Shown one piece after another: positions 18,401 through 27,657 of a stretch of 64,000 nucleotides of DNA; position 1 is the stretch's first letter, and every line of letters begins with the position of its first letter. Position numbers and translations under genes: made by a program. The notes beneath the pieces were generated by a model. The model was given only the letters and a program-made list of their open reading frames with translations, was not told the origin of the DNA and did not search any database. Source of the stretch: Rhodococcus koreensis (GTDB taxonomy: Bacteria > Actinomycetota > Actinomycetes > Mycobacteriales > Mycobacteriaceae); contig NZ_FNSV01000002.1 of NCBI RefSeq assembly GCF_900105905.1, positions 248,001-312,000 of the forward strand, in the 5' to 3' direction.

Positions 18401-18605
18401 TTACCAGAGGGTGAGGGGAAGTCCGGCCGCTTTGGCACTCCGGATCCGTTCCTCGATGCTGCTGGTGTCGCCACCGTACGCGAGGCCGGTGCGGATGGCG
18501 GCGGCGATGGCGCGGGTGCGTCCGCCGCGCGCGGATGTCGGCGAGGGTGGCGAGGTTCCGCAGGCGCCGGTAGTACTCGGTGGGGTTGACGGCGTTGGTG
18601 CCTAA
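18401..18605 (-). pseudogene. unidentified degenerate gene fragment
   Basis: Minus-strand protein-like sequence in two frames: VNPTEYYRRLRNLATLADIR (about 18600-18540), then after a one-base shift TRAIAAAIRTGLAYGGDTSS up to a stop at 18401. The C-terminal end reads AKAAGLPLTLW. No family is recognised. It suggests a gene truncated on the 5' side and frameshifted. The remaining 390 bases to the next gene hold nothing clear. Confidence 0.4.
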
Positions 18606-18997
18606 CGACGGGTCACGTTCACGCCGTGCACTGCCCCGATCCTCAGGGCCGGTCGTGGAACGAGATGGAAACCGTGTGCGGCCGATCGACGCGAGGCATG
18701 GAGCAGCAGGCGCACGTCGACCCGACGCTGTGGCCGTTGCCGAAGTGGTCGCGCAAAGCATGTCTGGTATGAGCGGCCAGAACGTAAGGACACCCTGGGC
18801 GTTTGCTGTCCGCGGTATGACAGCCATCGTTGTCTTCTCAATTCTCGACGGGCTGCCTCGAATGCCTCGATGGTCCGCCGCGAATGGGGCGGACCCTTCC
18901 GGCCCTAAACCGTGACCAGGCTAGACACCCGAAGCTCGATTGCAGAGCCGCAATCACCTCGGGCCGCAGATCCTCAGGCCGGCCCGGGACCCTCCCC

Positions 18998-19645
18998 CTA
19001 CTGCGGTCGGGGGACTCGTTGGTGGGCTGTGAACAGCAGATGGTCGAACCGGGTGCGCAGGCTGGTGTCGGGTTCGAACTCGCCGAATCTGGCGACGATT
19101 CGTTCGGCGATGGTGCGGAGCCGGGTATTTGTTTCCTGGGAGCGCCAGGTGAGGATGTCGAACGCGCGGTCGGCGGGGATACCGTAGACCAGCATCAGGG
19201 CGCCCTTGGCCTGCTCGATCACCGCCCGTGATTGCTCGAGGGCGGCGACGGTTTCATCGACGGAGTCTTTGACGTCGTTGCGGTGGGAGTCGGTGATGTC
19301 GATGTAGAACCCGGTCGTGCCGATCACGGCGCCGGTGTCGTCGTGCATGCGGTCGCCGACGATCACGACCTGGTGGATCTTGCCGGTGGTGTCGATGATG
19401 CGGTGTTTGCTGCTGAACGGTTCGGCGTAGTTGATCATCCGGTCCAGGACCAGCGCTACGTGCGGGTGATCCTCGGGGTGTTTGTGCGAGAGCAGCAACT
19501 CGGTGGTCGGGGTGACTTCGCCGGGCCGGTAGCCGTGCATCTGGGCGACGGTGTCAGACCATTCCCACCGCTGTCCGTCCAGATAGAAGCGGAAGCTGCC
19601 CACCCGCTGCGGCTCACCACCACCGAACACCTGTTCCGAATCCAC
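18998..19645 (-). CDS. PAS-ANTAR regulator
   Basis: A 215-residue protein. The N-terminal ~120 residues form a PAS domain (RWEWSDTVAQMHGY, then the typical VVIVGDRMHDDTGAVIGTTG strand pair); residues ~125-190 form an ANTAR domain (VIEQAKGALMLVYGIPADRA, WRSQETNTRL). ANTAR domains bind paired RNA hairpins and prevent transcription termination; PAS senses a small ligand, redox or light. No transmembrane segment. Such PAS-ANTAR proteins are abundant in mycobacteria and rhodococci. Its targets are not evident; it is monocistronic. Confidence 0.9.
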   Translation of the reverse strand: MDSEQVFGGGEPQRVGSFRFYLDGQRWEWSDTVAQMHGYRPGEVTPTTELLLSHKHPEDHPHVALVLDRMINYAEPFSSKHRIIDTTGKIHQVVIVGDRMHDDTGAVIGTTGFYIDITDSHRNDVKDSVDETVAALEQSRAVIEQAKGALMLVYGIPADRAFDILTWRSQETNTRLRTIAERIVARFGEFEPDTSLRTRFDHLLFTAHQRVPRPQ

Positions 19646-19852
19646 GTCTATTTTCTAGCGCACCGATAGCGGAAGAGTTGCGAACGCCGTGGCACGTGGT
19701 CGTAACCATGCCGACGACGGGAGTGAGCCGAATTCCTTGCTACGCTGTTCCACCACGCCGATTTGTGGAGAAGGTATCGATTCCCGACAAATCGGGGATG
19801 GTTCAGGCCGCCGGGTCGTCGCGCATTACTCCCGAGGGGCAGCGTCTGCCTC

Positions 19853-20310
19853 TCAACCTTCGAATACCAGCAGCGGTTTGCCCCCGTGTGCGGGAGCTTC
19901 GGTCAAAAGGACGGCTTCGCTGAACTCTTCGACGGGAATCGGCTGGCCCTCCGGCACGCGCAGTACGCCGCTGTCGACGAGCTGAAAGGGTCCGATCGAT
20001 CACTGCGGCCATCCGATCCTTCGGGGTCTCGGTGAACCAGCGGAACTACCAGAACCCCGAACGGTTTTGGTTTCGTAGATCAGGGAGCGCGCGAAGACGG
20101 GGATGGTGAGTTTTCGGGATCGGTTTTGCGGTGCGTGGACAGCGTACCGTAGACGATCAGCTCACCGTGCGGTGCCAGGGCACGCGAGACGTCCGCACCG
20201 ACCTGACCGCTGACACAGTCGATCGCCTTGGACACGCCGTCGCGGCCGGCTATGTCGGCAATCCGTTCGCGCAGGTCCTCACGCGACGAGGGTGGGAAGG
20301 GCAAACTGGC
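19853..20310 (-). pseudogene. decayed zinc-type alcohol dehydrogenase/quinone reductase (MDR)
   Basis: Fragments of the C-terminal half of an MDR oxidoreductase lie in successive frames: DGVSKAIDCVSGQVGADVSR and ALAPHGELIVYGTL (20290-20120), then IYETKTVRG, RWFTETPKDRMAAVIDRTL, and finally SGVLRVPEGQPIPVEEFSEA to a stop at 19853. At least three frame changes and one stop are present. The Rossmann-fold start is missing. The remaining region to 20675 has no supported gene. Confidence 0.65.
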
Positions 20311-20675
20311 CCGGCTGGTACGCCGCCTACATGGTCGCCGAACAGGCCGGAGCGGAGCTGCCTGCCTGACTGTCCTCGACATCATCGAGCCGGGACATCC
20401 CGACATCCTCGACCAGTTGAAACGGGAGGTGCGCGATGTCGTAGTTCGCGCGCAGGAGAGCCCTCGAGAGGGAGCCGAGTGTCACCGACGGATCGTAGCC
20501 CGGCCGAGACGTGCCGTGAGCGAACTGCGCATAGCCTTGCGGAGAACGGCGATCGACCTCGTGAGCCGCGGCCGACGGAGAGGCTGTCACCCTCTTGTCG
20601 TTGCAGCGTTGTCAGCGCGTACCGCTATTTCCGCGTGGTCCTGGGCGGCGCGAAGCCGGGCCGTGCGGTATCGGT

Positions 20676-22919
20676 TCAGTGGGCTGGTGGGGGTACCGAG
20701 TTCGGTCCGTCGGTGCCGGCCCGCTGGTCTGCCTGCAGTGCGGGGATGGTGTCGGCGGGGGCGGCTTCGGCGAGGTAGGAGCCTTGGGCGAGGTCGCAGC
20801 CGCAGGCGTGGAGGGTGGCGAGTTGGGTCCGGGTTTGCACTCCGTTGCCGATGACGGTGGCGCCGTAGGCGCGGGCGATGGTGACGAAGGCGGTGACGAC
20901 GGCCTCGGGGCGTGGCCCGGGGAGGGCGGTGATGTAGGACCTGTCGATCTTGAGGGAGTCGAAGATCGGGTATCGGATGAGATATCCGAGTGGGCCGTGT
21001 CCGGTGCCGAGGTGATCGAGCAGCAACACTACCCCTAGCTCGTGCAACGCGGTCAGGGTGCCGACGGTGCGGGCGGTCACCGACGCCGATGCGGTCTCGC
21101 TGATCTCGAGGCCCAGGCGGTGCGCGGGCAGCCCGGTGTCGGCGAGGATGTCGGCGATCTGGTCGGCGAATAGGGGGTCGCGCAGTTGCACGGTGCTGAC
21201 ATTGACGTGGACGCGGACCTCGGTCCCGGGGTGCGCCTGCCAGGCGGCGGCCTGCCGGCAGGCGGTGCGCAGCCCCCAGGTGCCGAGAGGGCCGATCAGG
21301 CCGGTGCGTTCGGCGACGGCGACGAATTCGGTGCGACTGATGTTCCCGAGGGTGGGGTGCGCCCACCGGACCAGGGCCTCGACGGCGACGACGGCGCCGC
21401 ATCGTAGGTCGACGATCGGCTGGTAGAGCAGGGTCAGCTGGTTGCGGTCGAGTGCGGTGCGCAGGTCGGTGGACATTCGCAGCACCCGGTCGGCGTCGTA
21501 GCTGCCGCTTTCGCCCGGGTGGTAGAGCGCGTGACCGCCGGCGCCGGCGCTCTTTGCCCGGTACATCGCCAGGTCGGCCCGCCGGATCAGTTCTTCGGTG
21601 GTGCAGGTGGGGTCGGAGACGGCGATGCCGATGCTGGCGCGCAGCGGCACCGGGGTTCCGGTGGAGTGGTCCGGGGTGCGTAGCGCGGTGGTGATCCGGG
21701 TAGCGAGGTCGACCGCGGTGTCCGCGGTGCCGATGTCCTCGCAGACGATGACGAATTCGTCGCCGCCGAGGCGGGCGACGGTGTCGGTGGGGCGGACCGC
21801 CCCGACCAGTCGCTCCGCCAGCCGGATCAGCGCTGCGTCGCCGTGGGCGTGGCCGAGGCTGTCGTTGACGACCTTGAAGTCGTCGACATCGACCAGCAGC
21901 AGAGCGAGAGGGGTGTGGTCCTGGTGGGCGGTGTGGAGGGCGGCGGTGATCCGCCGGTATGCGGCGGTGCGGTTCGGCAGCCCGGTGAGCGGGTCGCGGC
22001 TGCTCTGCTGCCGCACCCGGGTTTCGGTGTCGATCCGGCCGATCGCGGCGGACAGCACGGCGGCGACCGCCCGCAGGAACGCGATGTCGCGGTCGGTGTA
22101 GTCGCGGGGGTGGGCGCTGTGCACGGTGAGCACCCCCCACGGGGTTCCGTCGCTGATCGGCACGCTGATGCCGCTGCGCAGCCCGCGCCCGGCCATCGTG
22201 GTGGTGGCGAACCGGGTTTCGTGCTCCCGGTTCGGGCAGACCACCACGTCACCGGTGGCCAGGGCGTATCCCGGTTGGGTTGCCGGCCCGGCGGCGAAGC
22301 TGCGCGGGGTCGGGGGTTGTCCGCGGTAGGCGACGATGTCGAGCGCGTCGCCGGTGTCGGTGAGCCGGGCGATCGAGGCGCACTGCACCCCGATCAGGGT
22401 GGCGGCCGCACCGGCGGCGGCGGGCAGCAGGGTGTCGAGGTCGGCGTCGACGGCGAGCTGACCGAGCTCGGCCAGGGCGTGTTGTTCGCGGGCCCGGTGC
22501 GCGGTCTCATCGAGTGCCTTCCGGAATCGGCGCTCCTGGGTGCGGCGACCTCGGCGGTCGCGGGCGATGATGGCGATCACCGCGGGGCCGGCCTCCCCGG
22601 TGCGCACGGTGAAGGTGGAGACGGACACCGGGATCGGCGCCCCGGTGCCGAAGTGCCGCAGCTCGCTGGTCCCCTCCCAGTGCCCGTCGCGGGTCAGGGC
22701 GGCCTCCACCGCGGGGGTCTGTGCCAGCCCGGCGTCGGTGAGGAATTCGGCGGTGGTCCGGGCGCGGGCGTCCACGTCGTCGCGCAGGCCCACCAACCGG
22801 ATTCCCGCCGGGTTGAGAGACAGGATGCGGCCGGAGGCGAAGTCCGACACCATCACCAGGTCCGTGGCCCGCTCGAACACCGACCGCCACAGTTCGGGGC
22901 CCTGCGACTCGAACACCAT
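20676..22919 (-). CDS. PAS-GAF-GGDEF-EAL cyclic-di-GMP protein
   Basis: A 747-residue cytoplasmic signalling protein: PAS (about 10-125), GAF (about 150-300), GGDEF (about 310-475) and EAL (about 485-730). The cyclase site is intact (RLGGDEFVIV), so c-di-GMP synthesis is expected. The EAL domain keeps the EAL triplet (VEALVRW) and LKIDRSY, but the DDFGTG loop reads LDHLGTG and the EGVET motif reads GNGVQT, so two metal/catalytic positions are altered and phosphodiesterase activity is doubtful. Sensory input is through PAS and GAF. The neighbouring PAS-ANTAR gene is a separate unit. Confidence 0.93.
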   Translation of the reverse strand: MVFESQGPELWRSVFERATDLVMVSDFASGRILSLNPAGIRLVGLRDDVDARARTTAEFLTDAGLAQTPAVEAALTRDGHWEGTSELRHFGTGAPIPVSVSTFTVRTGEAGPAVIAIIARDRRGRRTQERRFRKALDETAHRAREQHALAELGQLAVDADLDTLLPAAAGAAATLIGVQCASIARLTDTGDALDIVAYRGQPPTPRSFAAGPATQPGYALATGDVVVCPNREHETRFATTTMAGRGLRSGISVPISDGTPWGVLTVHSAHPRDYTDRDIAFLRAVAAVLSAAIGRIDTETRVRQQSSRDPLTGLPNRTAAYRRITAALHTAHQDHTPLALLLVDVDDFKVVNDSLGHAHGDAALIRLAERLVGAVRPTDTVARLGGDEFVIVCEDIGTADTAVDLATRITTALRTPDHSTGTPVPLRASIGIAVSDPTCTTEELIRRADLAMYRAKSAGAGGHALYHPGESGSYDADRVLRMSTDLRTALDRNQLTLLYQPIVDLRCGAVVAVEALVRWAHPTLGNISRTEFVAVAERTGLIGPLGTWGLRTACRQAAAWQAHPGTEVRVHVNVSTVQLRDPLFADQIADILADTGLPAHRLGLEISETASASVTARTVGTLTALHELGVVLLLDHLGTGHGPLGYLIRYPIFDSLKIDRSYITALPGPRPEAVVTAFVTIARAYGATVIGNGVQTRTQLATLHACGCDLAQGSYLAEAAPADTIPALQADQRAGTDGPNSVPPPAH

Positions 22920-22946
22920 TGCACCCCTCCCCGTGGCCCGCGCTGC

Positions 22947-23648
22947 TCATCGGACCGGTGGTTCCGGCCCGAGGCCCGAGGGTCGGGTCGTCGGATACGA
23001 CCGCGCGCCTCCACCCGCGGTGGGGGGTGTCGCCGCCGCGATCGACAGATCCGCGACGAGCCCGAGGAAGGCGCGTGCATAGGGGGAGTCGGCGGTGGTT
23101 GCGGCGACGGCCGGCCAGTCGACTCGTTCGCCCAGGACCCGGGCGAGCTGCACCATCGGCACGAAGTCGCACCGGTGCGTGCCGAGTTCGTGAAGTTTGT
23201 CGGTCATCAGATCGGTGGCAGCGATCACCGGAGCCGCGGCGCTCCCGATCTGCACCGATGAGGCCCGGTCCAGCAGACGCCCGGTGACCGCGACGGAGTT
23301 CGGGCGCCCGAACACCAGGTCGACCGGGGTGTCGCCGTCATAGACCGTGTTCAGCCGGTCCTCGCGTCGCCCGGCGGCCCGCATTCCGGCGGTGGCCAAG
23401 GCCTCGGCTGCGCGCCGCGCATCGTCTCGTGTGAGGACGATGGTCACGTCCTGCTCGGCGGGTGGCCCGCCGAGCAGGTGTGCGGCGCAGTCGCCGGCCA
23501 CGGCGAACCGGATCCCCTTGGCCGAGAGGAGCTTCACCACCCGCACCAGGGTTTGCTGTAGCTCCTCCTCCCGAGCATCCGTCGCCCGGGGGTCGGGGAA
23601 CTCGCTCGACCGCGGTGGATGCCGGAGGGGTTGCTGTTCGGTGACCAT
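22947..23648 (-). CDS. nucleotidyltransferase-like protein
   Basis: A 233-residue protein with features of a nucleotidyltransferase fold: IRFAVAGDCAAHLLGG followed by DVTIVLTRDD, then a second acidic strand TPVDLVFGRPN. The first motif is GD-C where active enzymes have GS/GG, and the D..V..T pattern is relaxed, so it may be a substrate-binding or inactive member like DUF6036 proteins. ATG 23648 is chosen because the upstream 49 codons are non-typical; no clear Shine-Dalgarno. It ends 27 bases upstream of the GGDEF-EAL gene on the same strand and could be co-transcribed with it. Confidence 0.65.
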   Translation of the reverse strand: MVTEQQPLRHPPRSSEFPDPRATDAREEELQQTLVRVVKLLSAKGIRFAVAGDCAAHLLGGPPAEQDVTIVLTRDDARRAAEALATAGMRAAGRREDRLNTVYDGDTPVDLVFGRPNSVAVTGRLLDRASSVQIGSAAAPVIAATDLMTDKLHELGTHRCDFVPMVQLARVLGERVDWPAVAATTADSPYARAFLGLVADLSIAAATPPTAGGGARSYPTTRPSGLGPEPPVR

Positions 23649-23959
23649 GGAGCGGGCGTACCCGATCCCGATGCGATGAACCCTCCCACCCCCTCCCAGT
23701 ACGAGCCCGCAGGCGTCGCACCGACGGCGGAGGCTCGCTCGACGGAAGGGGTGGTGAACGTCCCCGGGGGCTGACACCGGGAAGTCACGGGACATGCCCC
23801 AGACAGGGGTTCGGCCGGGAATGTTTTCACATTCTCGGCCGGATCTCTGCTTCTCGAGTCTTTCACCGTTACCGATTACTCTCTCGATCCGCGAATTCTA
23901 ATTTACGCGCGCTCAGCGGCCCACCGCAATGCCACTCATCGACTCGTCACAGGTGCTGC

Positions 23960-24100
23960 TCGCCGGTGACGAGGATGAGGGCGTAGCCCCCGGGCGAACG
24001 GCGCGACCGCCCGCCAGCCCTCGGCGGCCAGTGCCGAGGTGGCGCCAGATCGGCGCGGTGTCCGGGAAGCCGTGCAGCAGCACCGCAGCGGCGCGTCATC
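23960..24100 (-). pseudogene. alpha/beta hydrolase 5' fragment
   Basis: Minus-strand remnants of the start of an alpha/beta hydrolase: AAVLLHGFPDTAPIWRHL, the oxyanion-hole HGFP region, then after a frameshift ALAAEGWRAVAPFARG, and then a further shift. The nucleophile elbow and the rest are absent. Surrounding bases from 23800 to 24145 contain nothing else recognisable. Confidence 0.6.
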
Positions 24101-24145
24101 AGTGCTTATGATCCAGACGTGTAGCCGAGCGGAAGGCGCAGACCG

Positions 24146-24409
24146 ATGCCCGAGAAGAAGGATCGCAGTCCGAGACCCGAACCCGGTCCATTCGGCGCGG
24201 GCGCGCGGGTGCTGGTGCGCCGGCCGTCCGAGTCGGCGCAGACCGGTCGGATCATCGAGGATTACGCCGAGCTGACCGACACCGAGGAGCGCGGGCACGC
24301 CTGGGCGCCGGTGCACCGGTGGGCTGTCGCCCTCGACGACGGGCGCCTTGTGTTCGCCGACACCGACGACCTCACCGCCGAGCCGAGCACGCCAGGATCC
24401 TCCGGGTAG
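24146..24409 (+). CDS. conserved small actinobacterial protein
   Basis: An 87-residue soluble protein starting MPEKKDRSPRPEPGPFGAGA. Its core ARVLVRRPSESAQTGRIIED followed by WAVALDDGRLVFADTDDL looks like a small SH3-like beta barrel, similar in kind to DUF1918/KOW-type proteins. No enzymatic motif. GGCGCAG precedes the ATG weakly. The function is unknown. Confidence 0.6.
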   Translation: MPEKKDRSPRPEPGPFGAGARVLVRRPSESAQTGRIIEDYAELTDTEERGHAWAPVHRWAVALDDGRLVFADTDDLTAEPSTPGSSG

Positions 24410-24468
24410 ACCGACCTCGGCCGGTGGACGAAGCAGCCCGAGACCATGTCCCGGGCGACTGACCAGGG

Positions 24469-24777
24469 TTACATCACCGCCACGAGGCCGGTGAAGAAGA
24501 ACGGCGCCGTGCCACCGAAGCAGAAGACGGTCGCGTTCCCGTCGCGAAACCGCTGAGCTTTCCCGCAACCCCGGGCTCGAACGCACCGGTCTCGACGTCG
24601 AAGCCGGAGTCGAATCCGAAGCAGGTCCAGCTCTCACCGGAGGGTACCGTCACCACCACTTCACCGGACGCCCCGGCGCTCAGCGCCGGTACCGCGGCGG
24701 CGGTACCGCCCGCGAAGACCATCGCGGGCGCGATGACCGCCGACGCGATGCGGTGCGGAGAGCCACCATCGCAATTG
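24469..24777 (-). pseudogene. frameshifted small secreted protein
   Basis: A signal-peptide-like stretch (IASAVIAPAMVFAGGTAAA) precedes a mature region SGEVVVTVPSGESWTCFGFD and, after a one-base shift near 24555, NATVFCFGGTAPFFFTGLVA up to TAA at 24469. A second shift separates the likely start (MVALRT, about 24775) from the signal peptide. Two cysteines could pair. No family is recognised. It lies directly downstream of phoU on the same strand. Confidence 0.5.
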
Positions 24778-24821
24778 CGGCCAGGCCGAGCCGGTTTGCC
24801 GCCGCCCGGGTGGCCGCTGAT

Positions 24822-25469
24822 CTATGGGTTCAACTGTTCGCCGGTCACCAGGAAGATGACCCGCCGCCCGACCACGACGGTGTGGTCGCCGAAGCGTTCG
24901 TAGAAGCGGCCGAGCAGGGTGATGTCTACAGCGGCCGGGATGCTGCCGATCCAGGACGGGTCCTGGATCAGGGTGAGCAGTCGTCGGTGCAGGTCGTCGA
25001 GCTCGTCGTCGCGTCTGCCGATCTCGGCGGCCAGTTCGGGATCGTGCGTGCGCAGGACCCGTTCGGCGAGGCCGGCTAGTTCGGCCGCCACTCGCCCCAT
25101 CCGGGAGAGCAATTCCTCCGCCTCCCCGGAGGCGACGTGCTCGGGGTGCCGACGGCGCATGCTTTCGGCCACATGCTGCACCAGCCCGCCCATCCGGCTC
25201 AGATCCGTCACCAGGTGCACACCGGTAACGACCTGGCGCAGATCCCGGGCGACGGGGGCCTGCAGCGCCAGCAGCGCCATCGCCTGCTCCTCGCACGGAC
25301 CGCGTAACTCCTCGATCCGTTCGTTGAGGTCGAACACCCGCTCAGCCATCGGAAGGTCGGCATTGACGAGGGCGTCGGTGGCCGTCTCGATGGCTTCCCC
25401 GGCCAGGCGGCACATCAGTGCCAATCGATCGGTCAGTGCGTCGAGCTGCTCGTGAAACTTCATCCGCAT
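24822..25469 (-). CDS. phoU: PhoU-family phosphate signalling protein
   Basis: A 215-residue PhoU with two three-helix-bundle repeats. The family's metal-binding pattern is visible in the first repeat (LRQVVTGVHLVTDLSRMG) and the second (LLGRFYERFGDHTVVVGRRV, the E/D-rich ERFGDH motif). PhoU links Pst phosphate transport to two-component signalling and limits phosphate uptake. Several in-frame ATGs precede 25469; this one gives the family-like MRMKFHEQLDALT start. No pst or phoPR genes are nearby, so it may be a second, orphan copy. Confidence 0.9.
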   Translation of the reverse strand: MRMKFHEQLDALTDRLALMCRLAGEAIETATDALVNADLPMAERVFDLNERIEELRGPCEEQAMALLALQAPVARDLRQVVTGVHLVTDLSRMGGLVQHVAESMRRRHPEHVASGEAEELLSRMGRVAAELAGLAERVLRTHDPELAAEIGRRDDELDDLHRRLLTLIQDPSWIGSIPAAVDITLLGRFYERFGDHTVVVGRRVIFLVTGEQLNP

Positions 25470-25992
25470 ATGCATCATCATCGTGCACTCCGCCGGGCGC
25501 CGGGCTCGTCGTTTTTCGACAAACGGTTCAGAACCGATCAGTGAGTGCGCGACGTCCACGACAACGACCGGGTCGAACCATCACCGGGCAGACGACGGCC
25601 GGCTTGCGCGAGGGCTGCCACCGTCGAAGACGATGCGGCCGTGGCCGCCGAATATCTCCGCCAGCGACTCGGTCACCTCCGGGTAGAAGAGGTGACGACA
25701 TCGAGGCTGCGGGACGACAACGCCGGTCGGTCGGTCGGCCGACCGCGGCCTAGAGTCGGCAGCTGTCGCACTTCATTTCCGTCGCCCGGTCGCCCGTCCA
25801 TGGCCAGCATCGGGCGCAATCAACCGCATGGGCCGATTGCCCGCCCATGTACCCAGGTCCGACGGCCTTTCCAGGAGTGCGGCGCGATCACCGACCCGCC
25901 CACCGGGATCCGCCGGACTGCTCGGCGGACGGCGGCATGACACCCTGTGACGAGACTTCACACCCGCCGACCGTTGGGAGGACCCGTGCCGC
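25470..25992. other. 523-base region without a supported gene
   Basis: Open frames on both strands lack ribosome-binding sites and family patterns. The phoU promoter should lie near its right edge at 25480-25600. Nothing else is identified. Confidence 0.5.
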
Positions 25993-26260
25993 ATGATCCC
26001 CTGGACCCTCTGGATCGGCGCCCTGCTGGTCGTCGGCGGCTCGGCCGCCCAGCTCAAGCATCAGGCAGTGGGCGGCCCGCGCCCGCTGGGTAGTCGCCGT
26101 GTTGGCCTTCGTGGCCACCGCAGTGGGGGCTGTGACCACGTCCGAACTCTCGCTGCCCTTGCTGATCACTCTCGTGGTTGCGATCGCGGCGACCTGTGCC
26201 TTGGTCGCAATCACCAATCAGCCGGCAAAGTCCGCGGCCGCGCGACGGGGCACGCAGTGA
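25993..26260 (+). pseudogene. small membrane protein with one frameshift
   Basis: The first frame gives a hydrophobic helix (IPWTLWIGALLVVGGSAAQL), and a one-base shift at about 26062 leads into WVVAVLAFVATAVGAV and LPLLITLVVAIAATCALVAI, ending at TGA 26260. Restoring one base would give a roughly 88-residue protein with three transmembrane helices. The stop overlaps the next gene's GTG, so the pair was an operon. Either recent decay or a base error could explain the shift. Confidence 0.55.
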
Positions 26261-26582
26261 TCACCGCGGTCTGCGCCATGGTTTTCGGCGTACTGCTCGC
26301 GGATACGACCTGGCGGACCGCTGGCGCACCCGCCAGTCGGAGCGGGCGCGGATCGCCGGGATCGCCGCCGGTCTCGACCGCTTCCAATGGTGGGTGCTCG
26401 AAGACCTCGCCGACGCACGCCAGGCGTTCCTGAAGCGAGACCGCACATCAGGGGATGACGAGGTCCGGGCGTTCATCGCGGCCCGCGAACACGCCACCGA
26501 GATCGGCATCCCCGACGAGCTGGCGGTCTACCGGCTGGCCGACCAGATCATCCAAGACCGGGACCCGCACGCCCTCATGTAG
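26257..26582 (+). pseudogene. small membrane-anchored protein with one frameshift
   Basis: GTG 26257 starts a hydrophobic segment (VITAVCAMVFGVLLA); one base later than expected (near 26300) the frame continues as YDLADRWRTRQSERARIAGI and FQWWVLEDLADARQAFLKRD, ending at 26582. Restored, this is a single-pass membrane protein of about 107 residues with a charged cytoplasmic helix. It is coupled to the upstream membrane gene. No family is recognised. Confidence 0.55.
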
Positions 26583-26594
26583 GTGGGGAGGCAG

Positions 26595-26639
26595 ACCCTA
26601 GAACGGTCCCTGAGAACTCCACAGGGACCGTTTTAGGGT
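26595..26639. terminator. 18-bp stem hairpin
   Basis: Arms 26595-26612 and 26622-26639 pair at 17 of 18 positions around the 9-base loop AGAACTCCA. The right arm contains TTTT. It begins 12 bases after the stop of the small membrane protein and is the strongest terminator-like hairpin in this part of the window; it could work in both directions. Confidence 0.8.
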
Positions 26640-26990
26640 CTGTCACGCCTGTGGCGCCCGTTCACCGCGGCCCGCACGGGCACCCCGACCCGGTTCACCA
26701 GCGAGGCCGCGCCTGCGCCACCTACACCGGTACCGCACCGATGGAGGTGGCCAGCGCCGACAAACAACGGCACCGGCTTTCCCATGCCGGCGTTTGAACA
26801 CTCAATCCCGCCATGTGCCGTTGCCGTGGCCCAGGCTCGCACCCCCGGGTACTACCGAGGCACGATCGAGGATGACAAAACCCACAGGAGGCGATGCGCT
26901 GCTCGAAGCGGCAGGTCGCGAAACGACTGTGGCGCACCATGAAAGACGACCACGTGGCCGGTCTGACGTCATGGCTTTTCGGCACTGCAG
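26640..26990 (+). pseudogene. IS110-family transposase C-terminal remnant
   Basis: Sequence in three frames matches the end of IS110 transposases: CATYTGTAPMEVASADKQRH, AVAQARTPGYYRG, and THKEAMRC, KRQVAKRLWRTMKDDHVAG in order. The DEDD catalytic half is missing. It directly follows a long hairpin. No intact IS110 is present in the window. Confidence 0.75.
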
Positions 26991-27073
26991 GAACTCCGAG
27001 ACGTGTTTCGTGACCGACCTCTGGGAAATCCCGCGGGTTCGTCGCGCGAGCTGGTGACATCTGGACCCGATCG

Positions 27074-27385
27074 TCATGCCGAGGTGAGTGTCCAGTCGCG
27101 GCGTTCGGTGAGGGCGCGGTGCAAGTGCTGGGTCCAGCGGCGGCGTTCGTCGCTACTGCGGTCGTGGGTGATCGTGATTCGCCGGGTCCAACTTTCGGGT
27201 AGCCCGCGGTCGTGGATGGCCAGTTCGATGACCACCCGAAGAGCGGGGTCGGGTGCCCCGGTGACCACGATGCGGCCCGGTTCGCCGCCCATCTCCATCC
27301 GGGCCCCGAGTACCGCGGCGACCACTTCGGCGACCTCGAGCACGGACTGTGCCCCGAGAACGTCGAGGTGGTCGACTCCGGTCAT
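27074..27385 (-). CDS. hypothetical protein
   Basis: A 103-residue protein with a regular alpha/beta composition: VLEVAEVVAAVLGARMEMGG, then ARVVIELAIHDRG-like strand and a C-terminal basic helix (RWTQHLHRALTERRDW). No family is recognised, but the codon pattern is protein-like throughout. Start ATG 27385; no strong Shine-Dalgarno. The next gene, a P-loop ATPase, is divergent 273 bases away. Confidence 0.55.
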   Translation of the reverse strand: MTGVDHLDVLGAQSVLEVAEVVAAVLGARMEMGGEPGRIVVTGAPDPALRVVIELAIHDRGLPESWTRRITITHDRSSDERRRWTQHLHRALTERRDWTLTSA

Positions 27386-27614
27386 CTCGGTCCTCCACTT
27401 CCGTGCCGGCGGGGCTTAGAACCTCCGGGATCGTGGACCGAATCACATCACGTACGTCGGTCGGCGGTTCGGGTGGCACTGGCGTCACGTGCATCACCAG
27501 GCTGGTTTGGTCGGTGGTTCCGTCTCCGACCACTCAGGCCCGGCCGGGTGCGAGTACCGGCCGGGACCCGAGTGGACGGTGCAGTGGGTGCACGCGAGGT
27601 GCCATCCTATCGGT

Positions 27615-27639
27615 CTTTATAAAGGAACTTCTTATAAAG
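27615..27639. promoter_or_regulatory. paired AT-rich repeat before the ATPase gene
   Basis: CTTTATAAAG (27615-27624) is a perfect 10-bp palindrome, and the near-copy CTTATAAAG follows at 27631-27639. Their shared TTATAAAGG cores are 15 bases apart, about one and a half helical turns. They end 18 bases before the ATPase start, in otherwise GC-rich DNA. They may be an operator and/or contain the -10 region. Confidence 0.55.
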
Positions 27640-27657
27640 GCTGATAATGTCTGATGA

